Below are positions 1-12,439 of a stretch of DNA of 64,000 bases, piece by piece. Location of the stretch: the NCBI GenBank assembly GCA_024803745.1, contig JANJXV010000010.1, positions 31,703,525 through 31,767,524 on the forward strand. Direction: 5' to 3'. The position numbers and the translations under genes are program-made. The notes below the pieces were generated by a model. The model was not told the DNA's origin, searched no databases, and saw only the letters and a list, made by a program, of their open reading frames with translations. Position 1 is the first letter of the stretch. The number at the start of each line of letters is the position of its first letter. The DNA comes from Megascapheus bottae (Eukaryota; Chordata; Mammalia; Rodentia; Geomyidae).

Positions 1-36
<36 letters not shown>

Positions 37-101
37 GTACCTACCTACCTATGTATCTATCATCTTACCTACCTACCTACCTACCCATCCATCTATCTAT
101 A
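1..101. repeat. (CTAT)n/(CTAC)n microsatellite
   Basis: Tetranucleotide tract continuing from before the window, changing from CTAT to CTAC and CATC units. Confidence 0.95.
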
Positions 102-317
102 AAGTTTAGCCTAGAGGTTCTTTGTGTGTAGTTTTTGAACAGCATCAACAGCCTTAATTATGAATGGCTAAAAAGGCAAATTATAGAGCTCCAACATAGA
201 TTTTTGAATCAGAAACTCTCAGGGTTGGAACCAGAGATCTGTTTGACAAGCCTACTCCACAGTTCTGAAGCTTGGTAAAGTTTGGTTTAATTTGAATCCA
301 ATGAGAAAACAAAATGA

Positions 318-770
318 ATCCATGGTTTCCCTCATTTGTAATAATTAGTACATATCTAGGATTCTCCTAAGAGAAGATCACAATAGCTTAAAAAAGCTAT
401 GTACACATGGTCATACAGGATGAAACTAAACAAAATGAACTCTAGGATTGGAAACAAGAGATTTATCTTTGTGACTATTGTTCTTAATGTACTACACAAA
501 GCTAGTTCTTTTCTCTTTTTTCCACTTATGACTAATCCCATGTGGTTATTGTATCTGACTTTGTTACTTGGAATATTATATATAAATTTATTTGTTAATT
601 TGAAATAGGGAAGGGAAGGAGAAAACAAGATGGCTGGGAGGGGTTGGGGGGAGAGATATGGGGGTAAAAGCATGAGAAGGAGTATCAAGGTTTGAAAAGT
701 AATACACCTATTACCTGATGAATGTTACTATAACCTCTCTATACATTATCCTGTCAATAAAATACAATTT
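318..770 (+). mobile_element. L1 3' end (ORF2 tail and 3' UTR)
   Basis: Starts with the same 'atggtttccctcatttgt' ORF2 end as the younger L1 at 46505 and continues through its 3' UTR, including the G-rich 'aagatgg..gagg..gggg' segment and the closing 'caataaaatac'. It has diverged and is 5' truncated. Confidence 0.75.
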
Positions 771-809
771 AAAAGTCTGGTAACTATTCAGACCTTTAAA
801 AAAATATAT

Positions 810-1025
810 CCGGGCATGGTGGCTCACACCTATAATCTTAGATATTCAGGACGCTGAGATCTGAAGATCACTGTTCAAAGCTAGTCCGGGTACTAACAAA
901 CAAGAACATGATTCTCTTATCTCCAATTAATCATTAGAAAATGGGAAGTAGTGCTTTGGCCTTGAGCAGTAGAATTCAGGGAGAGTGCCTAGGTCCAGAG
1001 TTCAAGCCCGATGACTTACCAAAAA
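810..1025 (+). repeat. B1-Geo composite SINE
   Basis: 7SL/B1-like left part (cgggcatggtggctcacacc..), middle 'ctcttatctccaattaa', then the Geo right part ending in 'gagttcaagcc'. An old copy. Confidence 0.75.
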
Positions 1026-1905
1026 GCTCATGGTACACAAGGACAGAAGTAATATATTATAAGGTATAAATTTTAATTGGATCATAAATTTTTTAAATTC
1101 ATAGTTAATGTTGAGACAACTGAGAAAATTTCAATAGGGTTGCATGTTAGATGATAGTATTTATTTATTATTACTTACCATGTGTAAAATCAGGTATTTT
1201 GATTATATAAAAGAAAATTCTTATTTGCAGGGTATTATGGTAATGAGAAATAAAAAAGTCATGATGCCCATAGCATAGCAACTCCCTTTCAGATGATTCA
1301 GAAAAAAATATCAAAAACAAGTTTAAAAAAAAGGCAAGGGATATATCTCTATTCCAGAGAACTGTCTAACACATGTCAGGCTCTACATGCAGTCCCATAT
1401 AAACTTTCCTCTTTTTATCTAAAAAGGGAAACACACAAAATTCAACAAATGAACAACTCTGTAAGTTCATTTTGATAATGTGAAAGATTTTACATTTACT
1501 TGATGAGTGAACTGAAAGAGTTGAGATACCTGGGGTAGTCACTTTTTGAGCTCTGACAGAATTTTCATCCCTGTATTTTATAGCCACCCACACATGGACT
1601 ATATTAAAAAAAAAACAAAAAGTAATGCCTTTCTACTTTTTTCCTTGACTACAGTGGAAATGCAGAGAGTTAATAACATCATCAACAATAAACTTTTAAG
1701 GTTCAGCATCCTAATAAAACTGATGAATCTTGACTTGCAGCCTCAGCAGTTAAATTACTGCTATGAAAATCACTGCCACTGGCCAAGTTGCATGAAAGAA
1801 TAATTATACATGTTTACTGTTAACCATCAGTCAAGTCCAAGAGCTCTGAGCTGAAATATGAAATGTAATTAAACATGAATTCATACTCCTAGTGTCTACT
1901 TGCCC

Positions 1906-1907
<2 letters not shown>

Positions 1908-1962
<55 letters not shown>

Positions 1963-1971
1963 CACACACAC
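1908..1971. repeat. (CA)n microsatellite
   Basis: About 30 CA units with one interruption; no SINE adjoins it. Confidence 0.95.
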
Positions 1972-2039
1972 TCTATATTTTTCTCTGAATATTTTCCTAG
2001 TAATTAAAAAATCAATTGAAAAAGTACAAAACATCAAGT

Positions 2040-4773
2040 CCTAATGACATCCCTAAAAGAGTTAGTCTAAGCAACTTCAAAGAAATCAATAAAAAAAAGT
2101 ACTGTGATAGGTGAATGTTAATGGAAGTATTAACCCTTTCCTTTCACATTTATTTGTTCTTCAGCAACTGCACTAACCCCAGCAAAGACGTTTTCCCCTT
2201 ATTTCAAATTCCTGATTTATGGCTGACTTTCTTGCACAGCTTTTATGAGAAGGAATTTTTTTTAGCAGCCCCTTGTGAGTTGCTAACATCTGCACTGATG
2301 AAAGAATTGTGAAGAGGCAAAATGCACAAAGGATTACCATTATCAGATTTCTTAAAAGAGAAGCAATACATTATAATTTGATGTACTGATAGTTTTTGAA
2401 GTACTTTCCAATGTAAACTTCAAAAGATCATAATGAATATTTAATTTCAATGCAGCACACATAGAGAGTTCAAAATTATTGGCCCCTAGGAAACTAAATC
2501 CACTGATAAAAGAATGTAACCACTTATTATATCCACAAGCATGATTTTGCGCTGTGATTATATGTAAATCTAATGTCGCTACAATTGATAACTGCGGGAT
2601 TAACTGGATATTTCTGTGACTTTAAATAGGGTAAACAGTCAATAGAGGGGTGAATCAGTTAATGGTTAGCAGTTGCAGCTTCAAAGTGAATCATCATTCT
2701 TTGAATATCTTAATTTTAATCTCGAATGGTCTCTATACAATAAGTAAGCACTATTTTGAAAGCTTTTATTATTAAGTCTCATCCTGTCTTTGGTTGCCAG
2801 CTGTGTATGTATTAGACTCAAGGAAAATAACAAACTCCAACTGATGAACAGCTTGAAATTGAGGGTTCTCGTGTAAGGCAAAGGTCAGGGTCTCTAGAAA
2901 GGAATCATAGCTGTGATTACGATTTTGTTCTATTCAGATAGACAGACCTATATTTTAGCTATCTGTGCATATGCTATACAAACTAATGAAAACAGTGTAA
3001 CTTGTATTAATGAAAACTGCTCAACCTTTATTTCCCCTTCTGTAAGATGGAAATGCAATTTGGATTCTCTGAGGTAGTGTCTATATCTCACCGCCACGGG
3101 GGCTGATGTATTGAAATGCCTGGTAGATGTGGCAGGGATTATTGCTTCTCTTGCAATTTGACAGGTTGGTAGAATCCCATAGGTCTCTCTCTCTCTATGT
3201 GTCTTCTCTTTGGTCATATGTGACTGTTATTGATAATGGTGGTATCTGTTCTTAACAGTTGCAGCCACTGACAAAGGGAATATCTGACATCATTGAAACA
3301 GTATTTATCAAACATTTATGCAGTGTTTGGTGGAGAATAAAATAGTAAAATCCTATTTTCTGCAATTTCCCTCCTGAGTTTGTACAATATTCTACCCTAT
3401 CCAGGAATGTATATTTGAACCACTGGTTTTTCTTTTTTTATAGGAACAAAACAAAACAAATTAAATTTAAGGAAATAATGGTACTGAAAATGTCAACTTC
3501 TTCCACTCTTAGCTTAATCTAGATATAATTGCCATTCTTCTGATTTACTGCCATTATTCACCCATTCTCAAGGGCACTGCATATGTCCCCAAAGGTCTCT
3601 GGACACAGCAATAGATTTAGAATAACCAAGATCCTTTCAGAGAAACACATTCATTTGTTCATTCACTTACTTATTCATTCATTCAGAAAACCTTTTCTAA
3701 GATCACTCATCATGTTTTCTTCATGCATTCCTGGACTGATTTTCTCAGTTGCTTTTAGTAGCTCTCTCAGAACAGTGACACAGAAGAAAATTCAGAATTA
3801 TGAAGTTCAGTGTTTGACACTAATAAATGTCTTATTAATAATGTTTTAACTGTTTTTCTGTTTGCACAATCATGATTTTATGACTATCCCAAAGCAACAA
3901 TTATCTCCCATTACTTTAAAGGAATGACAGAAGTAGATTTGTCTGTAGCTCTATAAATAAATGGACCACATGAGTCTTGTCTGTCATTGGTCTCCTTACA
4001 TTTTTCATAATGGCTGGAGTTGGTTTATATGTTTGGGGAAAACATTTAAAGGATGAATGGCAGAGGGAGGGAGAGAGAAGCTGAGGCAAGAAAGGAACTA
4101 GAGAGAAAAAGGAGGAGGGACAGGAAGAAAGAACAAAGAAAAAGGATTTTCTAATTTCAGGTCTAAGCACAGAATAAGATATATAAGACATGTGATAGCC
4201 TTTCTTTAAAGAGCCACAAAATGATAAAGAGCTATATAGGTAATCTACAAATCTGCAGTTATATAGATAATCCATTATCTACAAAGGACACAGGAAAACT
4301 GAAGTGGGGTATATGGTAATATCTACGATAAAACTGTTTCGTCACAGAAAGAATTATTAAACAGTAAAATTAGATATCAATTTGGCATATAATCTTTCTT
4401 TTTCAAACATCCACAAAAGTAATAAGAATAATACTCAGCTGCCCAGCTGCCTATTTGTTTCTGCCAAGATGACTTATCAATCCCAGCTCCAATTGTGATG
4501 AATTTTTCATTGTCTCCTTTCTGGCTATGTCCAAATGGCCACTGCAACTAATCCCTGAGGAGTACATGTGCTTCTGAGGCTTTTAATATAACTGAATATT
4601 TAGAATATCACTTAGGATTGCAAGTCGACTATTTTACATTACACGCTTGGATATTCCACCAGCAGAAGAGCATTGTATGCACTGTATGTGTATATATGGG
4701 AGAGTACGCAATTGTATTACACAAGAGGAGACCTTTTCATGGATATTTTTTAATTTGAGGAGATAACTCTTTC
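2040..4773. other. Unique AT-rich intronic DNA
   Basis: No repeat I can name over most of this stretch. Minor: a CATT-rich segment near 3640-3690. 2520-2700 looks unusually CpG-containing for its surroundings (see findings). Confidence 0.5.
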
Positions 4774-4778
4774 GTGTG

Positions 4779-4822
<44 letters not shown>
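4774..4822. repeat. (GT)n at SINE tail
   Basis: GT tract directly adjoining the 3' tail side of the following minus-strand B1-Geo SINE. Confidence 0.95.
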
Positions 4823-4824
<2 letters not shown>

Positions 4825-5142
4825 TCATGGGGCTTGAACTTGGCCTGGGCACTGTCCCTGAGCTCTGCAGCTCAAGTACTGCCACCCCACCCCAGGGCCT
4901 GGGCATTGTCCCTGAGCTCTTCAGTTCAAGAACTACCACCCTACCCCTGGGCCTGGGCATTGTCCCTTAGCTCTTCAACTCAAGGCTACCACCCTACCCT
5001 TGAGCCAAGCCCCACTTCCCATTTTCCCAAGGTTAATTGGAGATAAGAGTCTCAGGTCCTTTTGTGCCTAGGCTGGCTGTGAACCTTGATTCTCAGATCC
5101 CAGCCTCCCGAGTAGCTAGGATGACAGGTATGAGCCACCTAG
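4823..5142 (-). repeat. B1-Geo SINE with internal triplication
   Basis: Minus-strand copy: Geo part (4823 to about 5030), the 'ttaattggagataagagtctcaggtccttttgtgcc' middle in complement, then the B1-like end 'cagcctcccgagtagctagg'. Its Geo part carries three tandem 54-bp units (4842-5003). Confidence 0.85.
4842..5003. repeat. Three tandem 54-bp units inside a SINE
   Basis: Units start at 4842, 4896 and 4950, each beginning 'ggcctgggca' and ending near 'ccaccctacccc'. 54 is a multiple of three, so the plus strand reads as three 18-residue repeats by accident of length. Confidence 0.9.
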
Positions 5143-5867
5143 CATTCTTTTTTTTTTTAACGAAGAGATAATTCTTATCATCTGATATAAACTTGCAAGA
5201 AAATAGCACAGAAAAAGAAACACAATGTCTTTCAAATGTTTCCATTATTAAAATGACGGAGAACATTTTTAATTATAGCAACTAAAATAAAAATTCCACC
5301 ACTCACATCACAAGCACCTTGAGAACAAAGCTGAAGTGCCTCATTCAGTAGGTACCTACGAATAGCAATATTGCTGTTATAAAGAAAATATATTTGCCTT
5401 TCCAGAAATCAAAATAAATGACAGATAAATCATATTAAAGGCTTACCACATGCAAAGAGGTCTATCAATTAGTCCTTTAGACATATTTTCAAATTTAACT
5501 AATATAAACTATATTCAGTTATTATGCCCTACTTACAAATGAAAAGCAGATTGTGAATGGAAACAATGCATCACATAAGAATATGGATTAGGAGGAGGAT
5601 AAAAATCTGCGTATTCTAAAACATGGGTTTAACAGGGCATTGTTGCTCTCCCTCATCAGCAGGCCAATCACTGGTGAGTTTCTGGCTTTCTGCACCTCTC
5701 TGAGACAATCAGATTATTGATTTTTCAGAATTACCTCTCAAAAAGAATACACCAGGAATGATAGCAGCAGCTTCCCCATTTCTACCTGATGAAGATACAG
5801 AGGATAAGAGAGGAATCAGTGTAATGCCAGTTTGGGATCTGGGTGAATTGAGACTGAATTCACTTTT

Positions 5868-5911
<44 letters not shown>

Positions 5912-6928
5912 TCGTTCGTTCTTTCTTTTTTTCTTTCTTTCTTTATATGGGAAAACGGGGCAGGGGGGAGCATTCGTGAAGGGAGAAATCAGAAGTTTAG
6001 CTCATATCAGTTGAGTCTGAAGAGATTATTAGCCAAGCAGGTGGTGTTCATGAGCAGAATGGAAGGGAGAGATTCAAATTGAAGGTCGAGACAAAGAAGC
6101 TCTCAAAGTGGCCAAGGAGGAGAGTGCAGAGACTTCCAACTTGTAGAAGTTCAGAGATAAGAGGGAAAGGAGACCAAGCAAGATAAGAAGGATAAAAGAG
6201 AGAGGGTAACCTAGAAGATAAGACTACGCTGCCTACTCCAGGAAGAGAATGGTCTCCATTCTATAGATAAGACGAGTTATTCTAGTAGTTAAGGAGAGAC
6301 AAATGGATTTAGCAATCTGAAGGTCACTGACCAAACTGTAGGAATACTTTTCCTTTTTTATTTGTTAGAAAAATTCTTTGAAAAATTATTTTAATGCATA
6401 GTATCCCATAACAGAAATATGAAATTACTTATGTAATCAAACTAGTATTGTGGATATTTCTGTGGATTCCAGTTTTTTTTTACTTTTATAAATAGCAAGG
6501 CAAAATCATTCTCGAAATAAATTAGTAATAATATGTAAATGAATTCAACTAAGTGATGTAGCATAAGCTAAAGTGCAAGGGATGCTGCATAAATATGTTC
6601 AGTTTTTATGTGTTAATTAAAATAACAATCTTAAGTCTCAAAGAATAAATACCATGCATGGGGAAATTTGCTGCTAAAAAGTATAAATGCACAATTTGCA
6701 AAATATTATAATTACTAAACTGAGACATCTCTATTACATAGTAATTTCATATTAATGCCAACAATTTTATTAGTTATGATTATTTTTTAAAGGAAGGAAT
6801 AGATTTAGAGAAAAAATTGTAAGCAGTTTGTTTAGGCATCTCTATGTTAGGAATAAGTCCCTTTGGGGTGTAATTTTTTCTGTAGTAAGTTATTTTGCAT
6901 GAAGTTTTTACTACATATAAGCAGAATC
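5143..6928. other. Unique DNA with one microsatellite
   Basis: AT-rich intronic DNA apart from the CTTT tract at 5868-5945. A purine-rich segment follows at 5980-6300. Confidence 0.5.
5868..5945. repeat. (CTTT)n microsatellite
   Basis: Long pyrimidine TTTC tract with a few G interruptions. Confidence 0.95.
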
Positions 6929-6929
6929 T

Positions 6930-7127
6930 TTTTTTTTTTTTGCCAGTCCTGGGCTTGAGCTCAGGGCCTGAGCACTGTCCTTGGACTTTCTCAAGGCTAG
7001 AGCTCTACCACTTGAGCTCAGCACCACTTCCGGCTTTTTTTTTCTATATGTGGTACCGAGGAATCGAACCCGGGTCTTCATGCATGCTAGGCAAGCACTT
7101 TAACCACTAGGCCAAACTCCCGGCCCC
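6930..7127 (-). repeat. IDL-Geo SINE
   Basis: Complete minus-strand dimer: poly(T) head, Geo monomer, A-rich linker, IDL monomer ending 'cccggcccc'. Flanked by duplications of 'aagcagaatctttt' (about 6919-6932 and 7128-7141). Confidence 0.92.
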
Positions 7128-7207
7128 AAGCAGAATCTTTTTCAAAGATAGAATATTCAACTTCATAAGACGTAAACATGACAATTTATATAAAAAGTGC
7201 TTTCTAG

Positions 7208-7398
7208 ACTGGGAATGTGGCTAGAAATAGAGTACTTGCCTAACACACAGGAAGCCTGGGTTCAATTCCTCAGTATCACAAATACAGAAAACGCTGGAAG
7301 TGGTGCTGTGGCTCAAGTGGTAGAGCACTAGTCTTGAGCAAAAGAAATTCAGGGACAGCGTCCAGGCCCTGAGTTCAAGACCCAAGACTGGCAAAAAA
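7208..7398 (+). repeat. IDL-Geo SINE, older copy
   Basis: Diverged plus-strand dimer 'actgggaatgtggc..' to 'caagactggcaaaaaaa', with near-identical flanks 'agtgctttctag' and 'agtgctttccag' as target duplications. Confidence 0.9.
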
Positions 7399-7577
7399 AA
7401 GTGCTTTCCAGTTTATGAGCCACTTTCATTTATTACTTTACTGATGGTAAGAATGCAACATGGGTATCAAAGTCTGGCTCCATCCATTAAGTCAGTTGTG
7501 AAATCTTGCCATTTGTAATCCCTCTTTTTCTATCATATATATATAATCCAACCATAATTTGAAAATATTCATTAAAA

Positions 7578-7865
7578 TGGGTTCTTTTTTATTGTGATTA
7601 ATAGAAGGGTTACATTATATTCACCAGCTAGAAGGTGCATAACTTCACAAACATTGATATCCTTTCTTATGACATGGTCCCCATTTCCCTCCCACCCTCC
7701 CCCCACTTATCTTGATTTCCCCCCTTCCCTATACAATTTCAAATAACCAATTAAGCACATATAAAATATATCAGATAATAAGGTGAAATATTGTAACAAT
7801 ATGAGAAAACCAAGGCATGGCAAAAGAATGAGAGATAGCATAGTACATTAAGGACAATAGTGTCT
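7578..7865 (-). mobile_element. L1 3' UTR, antisense
   Basis: Complement of the L1 3' UTR seen at 47200-47460: 'ggtccccatttccctcccacc', 'ccctatacaatttcaaataacc', 'aaccaaggcatggcaaaagaatgagaga' all have counterparts in the reverse complement of that element. Confidence 0.65.
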
Positions 7866-8109
7866 ATAAGACAGAGTACATATTTCTTAATGTGGCATCT
7901 AAGTTTTCTTTACAATCTGGCCTTAGTTTTCATCTTTAATTACTCTCAGATTTTGAGAAAGCATTTTGCACTCCTACTTTTATTGCTCATGGTTGCCAAA
8001 TGGTAGATTCAAGCTCCCACCTCTGTACCCTGTGCTCAGGCTCTTCCCTTTGTCTGCAACATACTGTTTCTGTAGTTCTAGCCACTGCCATGTCTCAACC
8101 ATGCCTCAC

Positions 8110-8240
8110 TTCTTTACTAGTTACATGATCTCGGCAACGTACCAAGCTTCTCACAATGTCTTTTACTCATTTGCAATATACCTTGGAAGTTGGCAGTGAT
8201 AATTACATAAAATAAAGCATCAAATGTATATAACTTAGTA
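8110..8240 (+). repeat. Possible MIR SINE
   Basis: Weak match to the MIR core ('agttacatgatctcggcaa..cttctcacaatgtc..'). Confidence 0.35.
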
Positions 8241-8439
8241 AATAGCTATTACATTTTAACTCGCTTTTGTGGAGCTAATAAATGCATTTGATTCAAAAAT
8301 GTTTGCACATACAAAAGAATGGGTCTCTATTTACCCTCCAGATGAAGTTCTCCCAGCAGAGTCTATCATTTTTTCCATGCATTTAAAGGTGTTTTGTAAA
8401 AATGGTAGTGTACACACACTCCTGAGAGCTTTCTTATTT

Positions 8440-8990
8440 CACTTTGTAAAATACAATACAGATCCTTTCCTAGCTATGCAAAGACATCTGTCTCATTCTT
8501 TTTGTAAACAGCTATAGTGTTTCATGACATGGAAGTACCATTGTTAAACCATTTCCTTCGACTACAATTACTAGCGATCTTTTCTCCAACTTTATTACAA
8601 AAGTTTTCAAATGTATGTAAATTAAAGTAACCATACATTCAGCATTCATACTTTACCTAGTTTGTATAAACTACATTGTATTATATACATGCATTGCAGA
8701 CATCATAATACTTCCCTTGAAATACTGACTGCCTATCATTTATTATTAGATATTAAGTTTTTATTATTACAAAGGGTGCTGTAATGAAAACATGTATAAA
8801 AACACTTCATATGTAGATATTGCTGGGAATGTGCACTACAATTTTGAAAATATTGCCCAAATTCCATTTCTCAGTATTTTGAATAATTAACACAGCCACC
8901 AACAATGTATGGAAAGGCTGTCTCTCTTTACTTTTATCATATATTATTTTCAAATGTTTAAGCTTGCTGCTACCAGCAGTAGAGGTTTTA
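8440..8990 (-). mobile_element. Possible ancient LINE fragment
   Basis: Scattered resemblance to antisense L1/HAL1 ORF2 text ('gggtgctgtaatgaa', 'attgctggga', 'ccaccaacaatgta') spread over about 500 bp. Very diverged. Confidence 0.35.
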
Positions 8991-10077
8991 CAATTATTTT
9001 ATTTAAGAGAATTTCAATATTTTAATGCTAAAGAAATATATGTATTTTTTCATAGTAAATAGTTCTCTTTAGTTTTAAATAAATTTTATTGTATATAGAT
9101 ATATATGTTGTTTATAGCTTGATAATAAAATAAAATTAGGACATCTGTCTCTCACATAGTTGTATTTTTGTCTCTGACAAGATTATATCTATAAACTTAA
9201 CAAAATTCAAATATAATTTTATTCACCGAAATCTTCATGTGTACCTTAGGTTTATAAATTTGTTTACTCTAAAAAAGTTGTTATTTTATTTCCTTTAATT
9301 TACAACTTCCCATTAGTGGTTATAATTCTCTATCTCTATGTAGTCAACCTTTCAACAGATCATGAGATATTTTTGTTTCTAGTTCATTGCATATAGAATG
9401 TTCTTCAAGTCTATCTACAAGGTGACAAATAAAATTTTCTGCTTCAAATCTAAATACTATTCCATTGTGTATATATGTACATATGTTCTTTATGTTTCTA
9501 TAGGTGGCTGTGGTGACTGATATTCTAATGCAAATCACACAGTGTGGATATCTATTTTGAAATTCTGATTTTAATACTTTGATTAAACTCATAAATATAA
9601 ATTCCTGGATCTCATTGAATTTTTTAATATTTTGAGAAATCACTATTTTTTCATGGTGGTTATATTAATATACACTCACATGACTATTGGACAGGAGGCA
9701 CCAATTTCTTGCCAGTATTTGTTATCTTTTTCTTATGTAGCATTTATTTTTTCTTTCAAGTATAGTATATTTTTCTACTAGATGATTGGTCTTTTGCACT
9801 GACTTGTAGGATTCTGTCCAGCCAGGATAAGAGGGTTTTTTTTTTTTTTCTGTGAGTAGCTCAAAAACTATTGTAGCCTGGCTGGTTTCAATGGCCTTTC
9901 CTGCTCTTCATAGTACCTGATGTGTGCCCTGATTGCAACATTATATTTCTACAATGAAAATAAGTACCTCCTTGTTTTATACCTCAGACCTTTATTCATG
10001 ACTCATTGACCCTTAGCCTCTGTGGTACCTGGCCAAACAAGTGAGTGCTCAATAAATGTTGAGGGGATGGGGGGAAA
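8991..10077. other. Unique AT-rich DNA
   Basis: Nothing recognisable except a L2/MIR-like 3' end 'ctggcc..gtgctcaataaatgtt' near 10025-10060. Confidence 0.4.
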
Positions 10078-10470
10078 CTGAGATAAAGCAGTACATGAAG
10101 GTATTACAGGTTAAGTTGATTCCTCTCAAATTTTATATTTTTAAGTCCCAACTCTCTGAAAAAGTTCTCTAAGGAGATAATTAGGATGAAATGAAGCCAT
10201 TTGGAGGGTCCTCATCTCATCTGACGGATATTCTTATAAAAAGTAGAAATTTGGACACATGAAGAGACACAAAGGATACATATACCAGCAGAAAGGACCA
10301 TGGTGAGGGCCATCTGCCGGTCATGAAGAAAGGCTTCATGAAAAAGTAATTTTTGCCAACACCTTGATCTTGAACATCTAGCTCCTGAAATGTGACAACA
10401 TAAACTTCTGTTGTATTTTGTTATACAAGCCTTCACAAAGAAAACCAGAGACTTAAAAGGTATAGAAAAG
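10078..10470 (+). mobile_element. Ancient MaLR/ERVL-type LTR
   Basis: The order 'aagtcccaact', 'ttataaaaagtagaaatttggacacatgaagagacac', 'ccaacaccttgatcttgaacatctagctcctgaaatgtgacaa' follows the widespread mammalian LTR ending in 'gagaataaatttctgttgt'. Old and probably solo. Confidence 0.5.
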
Positions 10471-11960
10471 AAGATAGCTGTATTGGGACTATCTAAACGT
10501 GGACCATTAGAGACATATGGGAACATTTAGACCATTTATGTGTAATGGCAAGCATGTCACAACTGAGAAAGAAACCCCAAAGATTCTTCATTTTCCATTC
10601 AGAGCAAACAGATGAAACTCACATTAAACCAAAGCTTCTGTTCTCTAGATTATAATGTGAACATATAATTAAATTTGACTTTGATTGGGAAAGGCTTTCT
10701 CTGTTATAATTTTCATGGATTTAAATCATAAAATCATAATGGATTTACATGGTGTGAGAATTTAGTCTGATTATAATAAGCCTCTTGAGCTTAAGGAGGC
10801 ACATGCACTCATAGAAATATTTCGCTGTTAGGACTATTAAGAAATCCCTATAATTTTTAGTCTGTCTAGAAAGTTAGTGTTTTTGATTTAGTACCTTCCC
10901 TTTCTACTGTGTTAGTGTGTTTCAAAGAGATGCTCTTCTTAGAAAACGAAATTTGACACAATAGGATTATGCAAAAGGAAAATTAATCACAGGCCATGAA
11001 ATACTTGAGAATGTTCTATGGTCATGTTTCATCTCTGATGGAGGCTGTATTTCTGTATTAAAAATATATACTGACTTTGACAAGCAGTTCATTTCCCTTC
11101 AGATTTAGAAGTCAATATATCTGGAACACTACAAAAATCATTAGGCAAAATCAAGTAATGTCTGGTTTTCATTTAAAAATATGATTGAAGTGTGTAAAAT
11201 TATATTCTGTGTATTTTATTATAGCTGTTATCTGTCTGGAAGTGACACGGTTAATTTCCCTGACAGACTATAAAATCACCCAGCTACAAATGGTGAACGC
11301 TGTTAATCAGGAAGATAACCTTTGAGAACCTTTCTCCTTTCATAAATGGTTACTAGTTAAACATGGACATCTGGGAAGACATTATAAATTCATGTGCATA
11401 AATCTATTGCCTATGTACAGGATTCCTTTTCGTTACAGACAGATTTTACATAATAAGGAAAGAATAAGTGTGTCAACTGTTTTTTTAACCATGCATTTAT
11501 TTAATGCATCATTTATTAACAAAATTGACTGTCCATGGATGGTCATAACACTAGCTATAAAATGGGGATAATAATATTTAGCTGAAAATATCTCTAAAAG
11601 GTTTATGTTTTAGCCATGCTTTCAAAATTTAAATGGTATGAATGTGCAGATTTTATTATGTTGTCTCAGAGGCTCACTTTGATACTTATTATGTTTTATG
11701 TAATGTAAACTCAGAGAAATGGTCTTTTGTTTTACACATAAAAATACACATAAAGGTTGATAAATTTTAAAAGTAATTTCTACAAACCATTTTTAATCTT
11801 ATAATATTTTTATTGGTCCTCCAAAAATAATTCTTCAAAATAAGACCCACTTCGTTTAGTTGAGATGTTTGTCTATAGTTTTTACAGACATAAATGCCCA
11901 AATGTCCAAGTGACTTATGAAGATTAAAAAGCCAAAAGGAGGTATATTAAAACCTATCTG
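10471..11960. other. Unique AT-rich DNA
   Basis: No repeat recognised. 11220-11330 has higher complexity and several homeobox/GATA-like words (gttatctgtctgg, cggttaattt, gttaatcag, gaagataacc), so it may be a conserved noncoding element. Confidence 0.4.
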
Positions 11961-12179
11961 GGGGCCAGGAATTTGGCCGAGTCGTAGAGTGCTTGCCTAG
12001 CATGCACAAAGACCCAGGTTCGATTCCTCAGTACCACGTACACAGAAAAAAACAAGCTGGAAGTGGTGGCTGTGGCTCAAGTGGTAGAGCTCCACCCTTG
12101 AAAACAGTCCAAGGAAAGATCTCAGGCCTTGAGCTCAAGCCCTACAAATGGCAAAAAACAAAAAAAGAAAAAAAGAAAA
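11961..12179 (+). repeat. IDL-Geo SINE
   Basis: Full-length plus-strand copy from 'ggggccaggaatttggcc' to an A-rich tail. Flanked by 'aaaacctatctg' at about 11949-11960 and 12180-12191. Confidence 0.92.
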
Positions 12180-12439
12180 AAAACCTATCTGTTTATTTGT
12201 TTAAAGATTATAAAATAAATTTGTTAAAAGAAAAAATAATAAAAATATAAAAGAGAAGATTAAAAGGAGCACAGCTTCATACAATGGGAAAAAGTAAATA
12301 TATTGCAACTCCAACAGTGTGAAAGCACTAGGATTCTTTCATTAAAAATCCAGATTTTGAACAACAATTACACAAAATAAAGCTCTTGTTTCCATATCCT
12401 GGAGATCCTTTCATTTAGCCTCATCCTATATGACCTTGT

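Noticed and set aside
1..101. CRISPR-like regular repeat
   Set aside because: A simple tetranucleotide microsatellite in mammalian DNA with no spacer structure.
4774..5046. Repeat protein of 90 codons
   Set aside because: Made of a GT tract and a triplicated SINE segment; it has no start context or splice support.
11961..12060. tRNA-Ala-like gene
   Set aside because: The tRNA-like text is the left monomer of an IDL-Geo SINE and recurs in the same context throughout the window; no true tRNA gene was seen.
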